Below, piece after piece: positions 57,801-64,000 of a DNA stretch of 64,000 nucleotides. The notes under the pieces were generated by a model that saw only the letters and a program-made list of their open reading frames with translations, did no database searches and was not told the DNA's origin. How positions within the stretch are numbered: the stretch's first letter is position 1; every line of letters starts with the position of its first letter. Position numbers and translations under genes: made by a program. Origin of the DNA: Amblyomma americanum (lineage: Eukaryota > Arthropoda > Arachnida > Ixodida > Ixodidae); NCBI RefSeq assembly GCF_052857255.1, contig NW_027526485.1, positions 124,001 through 188,000 of the forward strand. The letters run 5' to 3'.

Positions 57801-58290
57801 AAGGCGTTCTCAGGCCAGTTAAGAAGATGACACTTGCACCTGGCGTTAAAACATTATTTTTCGAATTGCATACAGGAACCCTACCAGTAAAAACATGGTT
57901 AAAGGAAAAGGGCCTTTTTGTTCTTTGGGGCTCAAACTGTCTCTTGTGTAGAAAGCTAGAGACGGTAGAACACTTGTTCTTGGACTGTTGGGATGCGGTG
58001 TTCTGGGACGTTTTGCAAAGAACCCTAAAAAAGACTTGTCATTGACACCGCGCGGAATTCGGTACCTGAACACTGAAAGTGATGTTGCGCAGTATGACCA
58101 GATTATGTTATGGGCCTTCACAGCATTTGCAGGAGTAAAATGGCTTTCAGATATTGTGACTTGGATGCACGATCGGTATGTGATTATTTTGTCGAACATA
58201 TGTATAAATTAAGAGAAGTCCTGAAGCAGTAGGACTATGCAGATGATGTATTGACTCTGATAGACCAACTTGTAATGAAAGTCGATTAGA
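54900..58290 (+). pseudogene. Tx1-like LINE ORF2: endonuclease and RT, broken
   Basis: The endonuclease starts 'LKVGTLNVRGLASKRKQ' and 'DIAAIQETKV'. After a frameshift it has 'ILLGDFNCALDPRDR', 'HTHFQGRSHARLDRI'-type wording and 'VSFSDHCLVTVTL' (55600 region), so the main metal-binding residues survive across frames. RT is largely open at 55903-56928: 'AGKSPGPDGLSAAFYNSFK', 'VQIDFEKAFDRVSHE' (motif A) and 'VRHGCP' (motif B). 'LAYADDVALF' (motif C) follows in another frame near 57000. The C-terminal region (57316-58290) is in several frames. Dead copy, but the polymerase core is well preserved. Confidence 0.8.
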
Positions 58291-58363
58291 CACGGTTGTC
58301 TGCCAAGGGGCATGTCCACTATGATATTTTATTGATGTGTATATTCATGCATTAAGGAAAAAA

Positions 58364-58568
58364 GCCGTGGTGGCGCTCTGGTTATGGTGCCCGCCTGCCG
58401 ACTCAAACACGCGGGTTCGATACCCGCCGTGGCGGTCGAATTTCGATGCAGGCAAAATTCTAGCTGCCCGTCTACAATGCGATGTCAGTATACGGTGAAG
58501 AACCGCAGGTGACCCCCATAAACCCAGTCGCTTTGGCACGTTCAACCCCCATAAGCCAAACCAAACGA
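58364..58568 (+). mobile_element. tRNA-derived SINE, short-tail subtype
   Basis: It begins GCCGTGGTGGCGCTCTGGTTATGG (A-box region) and has GGGTTCGATACCC (B box), 'GCGATGTCAGTATACGGTGA' and the end 'GGCACGTTCAACCCCCATAA'. It is flanked by GGAAAAAA on the left and CGAAAAAAA on the right, which could be a target duplication in A-rich DNA. It sits right at the 3' end of the Tx1-like LINE. Confidence 0.87.
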
Positions 58569-58583
58569 AAAAAACCTTCGTCT

Positions 58584-59150
58584 CCAAGTAGCACAATGTG
58601 GACTCCGAATTGGGGCCCCTTGTCGGCCCCAAGTGATCAGCCCATATGGACCCCATGTGGGATTTGCAACCCGTGCCCAGGAGGAGCCCAAATGGGCAGC
58701 CCACTTGGGCTAACCTAAAGAAGCCAGAAGAGAACCAGTTTGGGCAGCCCATTTCGCTTGCCAGAAAAAAAAAACAGATCTGGCCCAACGTGGGCAGCCC
58801 ATTTCAATGCACTGGTGGGGCTCTTGTTGGGCCCGATTGGGCAGCCCACTTTCAATGTGCTGTTGGGGCCCGTGTTGGGCCCGAGTGGACAGGCCATTTT
58901 CAAAGCCCTGGTGGGGCCCTTGTTGCGCCTGAGTGGGCAGCCTACTTTCAATGCCCTTGTGAGGCCCTTGTTGGGCCCGAGTGGGCAGCCCTTATGCAGC
59001 CCAGTTCGGCACAAAGTGGGCAGCCCTCTTTAGTTGCCCAGATGTAGCCCAGTCTGGGCACAAGTGCGCTGCCCAATTTGGCCCAGACCAGCATTTATAA
59101 GGGCAACCAAACTGAGCTGCCCTGATGAAACCCAGTTTGGGCAACTCATT
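58584..59150. repeat. GGGC-word repeat block with 48-bp tandem units
   Basis: It starts with CCAAGTAGCAC, like the block at 3674. Units of about 48 bp containing GGGCAGCCCA...TTTCAATGC...TTGTTGGGCCCGA recur four to five times between about 58740 and 59040. Because 48 is divisible by three, one frame (58740-59033) shows a 16-residue repeat ('LLGPSGQPTFNA'-like), which I take as a by-product. More scattered GCCCA/TGGGC words continue to about 59150. Confidence 0.75.
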
Positions 59151-59387
59151 TCAACTCTACAAAATACTGGCTGCACACACATTATTCATGCATAAACAGG
59201 TCAAATTATACAAAATCCCATGTATTCAAAGCAACATCTTATGCAGATGCACCAATATCTTAAGCTTCTCTGCATTAAATTGGCCAGAGTCAGACTCTGG
59301 TATGGCAGTGCAAAGCTGAAGTATGATATATCAAATTGAAAAGTAGTTTTCTTGCACGTTTTATTGCATTATTTCACAAAAGCTCCA

Positions 59388-59552
59388 TCAGTGGTCAGGA
59401 TGGAGTGCCCGCGTAAAGATCATCCTGACCTTCCGGCCACCGTCCCGGTCCCTGGCGCCACACAAAAAGCTTAGAATACGGGAGTTCATGCGGGCCACAT
59501 CTGCATCAGGCACCCTCCGCTCCACAGCAGCTGTAATCAGACACTTAATTAC
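59388..59552 (-). CDS. Possible terminal exon, unknown protein (weak)
   Basis: On the minus strand, 'TTTTCCACAG' (splice-acceptor-like, about 59553-59562) is followed by an open stretch coding 'FVIKCLITAAVERRVPDADV' and 'ILSFLCGARDRDGGRKVRMI', ending at a stop at 59388. The pattern 'v...l..A.DRdGGr' is reminiscent of the C-terminal end of DUF4806-type proteins, but this is recollection and not an alignment. The upstream frame (to 59786) is hydrophobic and looks like intron. A downstream polyadenylation signal was not established. The other possibility is a chance frame. Confidence 0.25.
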   Translation of the reverse strand, partial: VIKCLITAAVERRVPDADVARMNSRILSFLCGARDRDGGRKVRMIFTRALHPDH

Positions 59553-59562
59553 AAACTGTGGA

Positions 59563-61044
59563 AAACATGAATTCTCAGCTATGTGGCCAAACCTTGTAAT
59601 AACATAGAGAATACTGCAGCAAAAACACATTAAGTGTATTTGCATTACCCACAAAAGTAGGCACGAAATTTGTGCAAATCTTAGAAGGCGTGGAAGCTGC
59701 ACAAACCAAATTGAAGAGCACAATGTTGCTAGCGACTCACAAAATGGACTGTTTTCTGAGAAAGCAAAAGAAAAGGGAAAAATCACAGCATGCTCTATTC
59801 AAAATTACGGCAAATTAACTCTACCTCGAAAACTTGAAAGCATTGTTCCATTCGAATGTGCACCATACTTTTTCGTTATGTAAACCAAATAAAACAAATT
59901 TGACCAGCTGTCTGTAGCTTCCCAATTATTAGCACATCTTTGTAAACATGACAATAAATTTCAGCAAATGCTAATAAACAATGAGCAGAAATCAGTAAAT
60001 AAATTTTGCTTCTCGCAAACATGTACTTTTATGTTATAGCCTGTGTATCATACCTTTTATTTCGAACCAGAATATTCAGCTAGAGTCGCATATCATCTAT
60101 ATTATATGTATCTGCTCTACTAAGCCTGTGAAAGAATGTAATTCCAGTTTCCTGTAATGGCATCACTTTACCTAGAGAACGCTACTGTTAGCCTGTTTGA
60201 ATAAGTAATGCATGCTGATCCCAAAAAACTCATCCCACTGAAAACAGCCTTGGTAAGCTAAAAATAGCCACAAATTAAAATACAGGTACCACTGCTGCTC
60301 ACTAATTACACAGCTGAAAGCAGCACTAACCAATTTTTAGCACATATTCTACATGCTATGTTACACGGCAACTTGAAGATGGTGACCATGGGATCTTTTC
60401 TATTGTAAACATCACAAACTTGGAACAAGAGGTGGAAAAACTTTAAATTTAAATTCGATATTTTCTGCATTCAATGCATTTTTCCATCTCACAGGCATCA
60501 ACATACCAATGAGTCCCGCAAACTTTTTACTGTTAACAAAAAAAGAACAATGTCCTTAAAGGGTGTACTTCTGCGCGCCAATTTAATGCTGGATTATATA
60601 CTACAGTAATTACTAATAAAAGATGAGGCTGAATGAAAATGCTATTCTACATTCTCCAGCGGCTGCTCATCATGCATCCACAAAACTATTCACCCATACG
60701 ACATCTTGGAACTAGACAATGTTATAAGTACTTTGCTATTGGCAGTTTCCACAGAACCAATGCCATACTGTGGCAGTGCACAGGCGATCAATCAGTCTAG
60801 AACATTTTCTCTGATGCATAAGTAGTTAACAGTCCATTTGTACATTGTCAGTATTCCAAGGCGGAACTAAATATAGTAAGGGGTACCTTTCACATCGGCA
60901 TTAGGCAAGCAAGTGACAAGTTGAGTGCCGCTGCACAATTTGTCTAGTGCCAGCATCGCATAGCACGGAAAGTTTCTAGGAGGTAGTGTAACACTGACAG
61001 GGTTTTCATTGACAATGTGGCCTGCCACAGATTACCCCAATCTA
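59563..61044. other. AT-rich sequence, no supported gene
   Basis: No reading frames of note and no element ends. If the exon at 59388-59552 is real, this could hold its intron. Confidence 0.45.
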
Positions 61045-63162
61045 CCGTATTTACTCGAATGTAACGCTAGTTTTTTTACCGAAAGTAGAAAGAAAATGTC
61101 ATCCCCCGCGTTACCATCGAATACTAGGATTAAAAACGCTATGAAGAGCACCAAACACACACTATTAAAATCATTTCATGTGTCAAACGTGTGCGTTGAT
61201 CGTACTGGTCATTCGAAATCACGCAGTCCAACTCGCCGGTCAACCAGTACGCGAACCACAGGTCACAACTGCTAGGAAAAAGCGGCAACCTAATCGCAAA
61301 CGCAAAAAAAAAACGACGTCTATGAGAACGAGCCAACAGGAGTTGACGCCAGCTAGTCACTGGCGCGATAAGAGGGCACCACCTCTTGACGAATGCTCGC
61401 AACCTGTAGCGAGGTTGTCTAGGAACCATGACCGCAAAATGGAACAGCCATCTCGGAGGCACTGAGCGCTCGCAATCGCCGCCAAGATGCCGGCAAAGGA
61501 GCGAGCGATCCCATCGCCATCTGTCTGTTAATCCTTGCAACTGATCCAAAGACGTGGCCACGTGACTAACATGCAGCAAGGCATGGAGCAGCGCGCTTTG
61601 TTCGCTGTTTCTCGTGTTTGGTGCCAGTGCGTGCAGTTGTGCGTTCCGTGCTTCGAGTCTTAGGCCTATCCCCATAAAACGGTCGAGTTGTCTTCAAGCG
61701 GAATGACGTGCTCACACGTTCAGTATACAGCTGGCATCAAGTACAACGCTATTTCGCTTGCTGAGAGAAATTCAGCGGCTTCAAGACATTTTTGACGTCA
61801 ACGAATTGACGATCAGGGGATGGAGGAAACATCGCGAGGAATTGTTTAACTGCAACAGCCTGCGAAAAGGCTTTCAGGGGCCCAAGAAAGGCCGCTTCCC
61901 GGCGTTGTAGCGTCGCGTTGCAGAGTTCATTAGCGAGCAACGTTCTTGACTACTTAGAGTAAGCATTGAAATGCTTCAGTGCAATGCACAGGAGTTTGCG
62001 CGAAACACGGGTTTGACCCAAAACCAGTTTAAGGCATCACGAGGCTGGGTGCAGAAGTTTATGCGAAGGGCCGGGTTCTCCCTTCGACGCACGACTTCTA
62101 TTTGCCAGAAGCTGCACGGGGACTTCGAATCAAAACTTCGAGAGTTCCAGCGCTACGTCGTCAATCTTCGTCGTTCTCCCAACATGCCACTTGGACATAT
62201 CGGCAATGCCGACCAGACCCCCGTGTATCTGGACATGCCTATGTCCAGAACAGTGCACAATTCTGGTGAGCATGAAGTTCGCCTTAGAAGCACAGGCAAC
62301 GAAAAAAATTGGATTACCATTATGCTGGCATGTTTAGCTGACGGCCGCAAGCTCCCTCCATCATTTTTCGCCGGAAGACGATCCCAAAGGAAACTTCCGA
62401 AAGACGTTATCGTGAGCTCTTACGAAAAAGGTTGAATGGACTCGAATCTTGTCATAGATTTGATTCAATGCGTGTGGGACCGAAGGCCAGGCGCATTGCT
62501 GCATCTGGAAGCAATATTGGTTCTGGACTCTTTCTAAGGTCACCTGCCACCCGGCGTCAAACAAAAGCTACAGCGTGACTGAACGCATCTCGTTGTTATA
62601 CCGGGTGGCAAGACCTCCATTCTCCAGCCTCTGGACGTTTGCATGAACAAGCCCTTCAAGGATGGCTTGCGACAATTATACTGGGAGTGGATTGAAAGCG
62701 GGTCAACAACACCTGCAGGTAGGCTGAAATGCCCAAGCGCGTCTACCGTTGCCCACTGGGTTTCAGCAGCCTGGTACGGGCTGCCTGATGATTTGGGTTA
62801 CCGCGCATTTAATAAATGCTCAATTTCAAATGCTCTAGACGGAAGCGAGGACGACCTGCTGTGGGAGGCAGCTAGTGACAAAGAAGAGTCAAGCTATGAT
62901 GATGAGAGTGACGGCGACAACTGCCGTGAGGAAGAGGGTGTATAGGAACGCCTGTTTGGCTTGTATTTCAATAAAGTTGTCTTTGACCCTCAGAACTATG
63001 CGATGTCAGTTCCTCGCGTCATATTCTGGTTCTTTCAGTTTTTCTGTCGCACGCCCGAAGTCTAAGCTCGCCTTACAAACGTAGTTTTTTTCCCCCTTTT
63101 CACACCCTAAAAGTCGACCATCGGGTTACAATCATGGTCGCGTTACATTCGAGTAAATACGG
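61045..63162 (+). mobile_element. Tigger/pogo-type DNA transposon with perfect 23-bp terminal inverted repeats
   Basis: CCGTATTTACTCGAATGTAACGC at 61045-61067 is the exact reverse complement of 63140-63162. Flanking dinucleotides are TA on the left and AA on the right, consistent with a TA target site with one later change. The interior encodes a pogo/Tigger transposase on the plus strand. Length 2.1 kb is normal for an autonomous Tigger element. Confidence 0.93.
61735..62945 (+). pseudogene. Tigger transposase, DD35D motif kept, interrupted by stops
   Basis: N-terminal helix-turn-helix remnants ('KYNAISLAERNSAASRHF', 'LTIRGWRKHREELFNCNS') lie at 61735-61920 with frame breaks and stops. From 61971 one frame runs to 62945. 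It has a CENP-B-like second DNA-binding helix region ('FKASRGWVQKFMRRAGFSLR') and the catalytic acidic residues: Asp in 'NADQTPVYLD' (62211), Asp in 'VLDSF' (62526) and Asp in 'LQPLDVCMNKPFK' (62634). The last two are separated by 35 residues. The C-terminus is 'WVSAAWYGLPDD' and an acidic tail. Three premature stops (62433, 62535 and about 62577) interrupt that frame, but there is no frameshift. DNA cleavage and strand transfer are lost in this copy. Confidence 0.88.
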
Positions 63163-63194
63163 AAGAATGCTGCTTCGCCCAATGGTTTACCCCT
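63163..63194. other. Short spacer between the Tigger element and a LINE fragment
   Basis: 32 bp without features. Confidence 0.4.
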
Positions 63195-64000
63195 AATTAG
63201 GTTCATCATTGTCATCACGCTAAGAGGAACCTTAGTAGTGCACGCATTTACGCTTAGCCGCATTCTATACGCAACCCCATATCTCAAATTGAACCGCACG
63301 GAAATCGAACGCGTGAACGCAATCATCCGCCTTGCGACTAAGGCAGCCCTAAACCTACCTCGTAGCGCTAGCACAGCCAAACTTCTTGCACTAGGCATGC
63401 ATAATACCATTCAGGAACTAGTTGACGCGCACCTTCAGACACAGTACCTTAGACTTGCCACGAGCGCCACTGGCTGCCATATACTCTCCTCCCTTCACAT
63501 CAACATACCGCTAACCAGTCAACCCTTATAGCCATCCCTCGACACATCCATTCACCTCTCGTTGTGAAACCCCTTCCTCGAAACGTCCATCCCCAATATC
63601 ACATCCCTCGCCGCGTACCTCGCTCTAATGCCCTCCATAAGTATTATGGGCAAGCCCACGATGCCGTTTGGGTAGACGCCGCATGTACAGCGCATGAAGC
63701 TGTAGCAGTTGCCTACAATCCAACCCTACCTCACCCCCTAACTCACCGTCTTCCCTCGAGCTCTACGCCTGAGGAGGCAGAGGAGACCGCCATCGCCCTA
63801 GCCCTTGCACATTCTTACGCCCCAATACATCTTCAGCGACTCCAAAACGGCTCTGTCCAACTTTACCAGGGGCAGGATTCACGCCCCTGCCTGGCAATTG
63901 TTGAACACCCCTACCAAAAATTTACCACGCAGGGTAGAGCTTCAGTGGCTGCCGGCTCACTCTGGGAACCATGGAAACGAGGCTGCCGATAAATTGGCCC
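63195..64000 (+). pseudogene. I-clade LINE ORF2 fragment, continues past the window
   Basis: The frame 63238-63531 reads the RT thumb ('FTLSRILYATPYLKLNRTEI', 'LIRLATKAALNLP'-type wording, 'LGMHNTIQELVDAHLQTQYL') and ends at a TAG. The 63564-63992 frame continues with 'VKPLPRNVHPQYHIP', 'VWVDAACTAHEAVAVAY' (RNase H first strand, catalytic Asp) and 'STPEEAEETAIALALAHSY' (helix with catalytic Glu), and then changes frame. The order matches the element at 21828-23590. It is truncated at its 5' side and cut by the window end. Confidence 0.78.

Larger units (their letters stand above)
53650..58350 (+). mobile_element. L1/Tx1-like LINE, near full length, decayed
   Basis: ORF1 with an RRM-like region and two zinc knuckles (53676-54807) is followed by ORF2 with APE endonuclease, RT and a long C-terminal region (54900-58290). 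There is no RNase H domain. The RT wording ('AGKSPGPDGLSAAFY', 'YRPITLTNVDYRILMNVLAK', 'SVRHGCP') is that of the L1/Tx1 group. The 3' end near 58350 is A-rich and is followed immediately by a SINE. Confidence 0.82.

Noticed and set aside
58646..59047. Frames with a 16-residue repeat that look like a repetitive protein
   Set aside because: The 48-bp tandem unit is a multiple of three, so a repeat stays open in one frame by chance; both strands show similar frames.

Overview
This window looks like nuclear DNA from a tick (Ixodida). The main evidence is a set of tRNA-derived SINEs of the type known from ticks as Ruka-like elements. They have an A-box/B-box head, a conserved 'GATGTCAGTGCACGTTAA' middle, and two different tails. 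They occur with I-clade, L1/Tx1-like and CR1/L2-like LINEs, Ty3/gypsy LTR elements, Penelope-like remnants and pogo/Tigger DNA transposons. There is no sign of bacterial gene organisation. No search was run, so family names rest on motifs read from the sequence.

Layout. 1-1445: 3' end of a CR1/L2-type LINE that enters from outside the window. 2040-2275: SINE. 3674-4664: GGGC-word repeat block. 5186-5525: Penelope-like 3' end framed by inverted repeats. 8225-8559: Tigger fragment abutting a decayed gypsy element (8565-11340, minus). 11678-13620: minisatellite and a minus-strand CR1-like LINE, cut at its 5' end by a very long (TG)n tract (13626-14000). 15660-18240: LINE scraps, SINEs and a perfect 31-bp hairpin. 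19205-23635: internally deleted I-clade LINE with a SINE inserted in it. 24342-35250: a minus-strand LINE (RT plus RNase H) split by a complete gypsy element (24552-30440) with two LTRs and a 4-bp target duplication. 36441-38995: a second, plus-strand copy of that LINE, which carries the unoccupied form of the gypsy insertion site. 39550-45340: I-clade LINE with ORF1 and ORF2, carrying a small Penelope/hammerhead-like insert. 46240-50118: dispersed repeat, SINEs and a diverged solo LTR. 50603-51355: a C2H2 zinc-finger coding exon. 53650-58350: L1/Tx1-like LINE, SINE, second GGGC block. 61045-63162: Tigger element with perfect 23-bp terminal inverted repeats. 63195-64000: start of another I-clade LINE fragment leaving the window.

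Almost every long reading frame belongs to a transposable element and most carry stops or frameshifts. The one convincing host gene piece is the seven-finger C2H2 exon. A short possible last exon at 59388-59552 (minus) is much weaker. I see no rRNA genes, no independent tRNA genes and no CRISPR array. The relative order of events can be read locally: LINE insertion, then gypsy insertion into it; I-clade LINE, then SINE insertion; I-clade LINE, then Penelope insertion.

I did not find a clearly new multi-gene system. The observations most worth following are the hammerhead-like Penelope insert, the two GGGC-word blocks that share an 11-bp left boundary, the empty-site/filled-site pair for the gypsy element, and the isolated zinc-finger exon.
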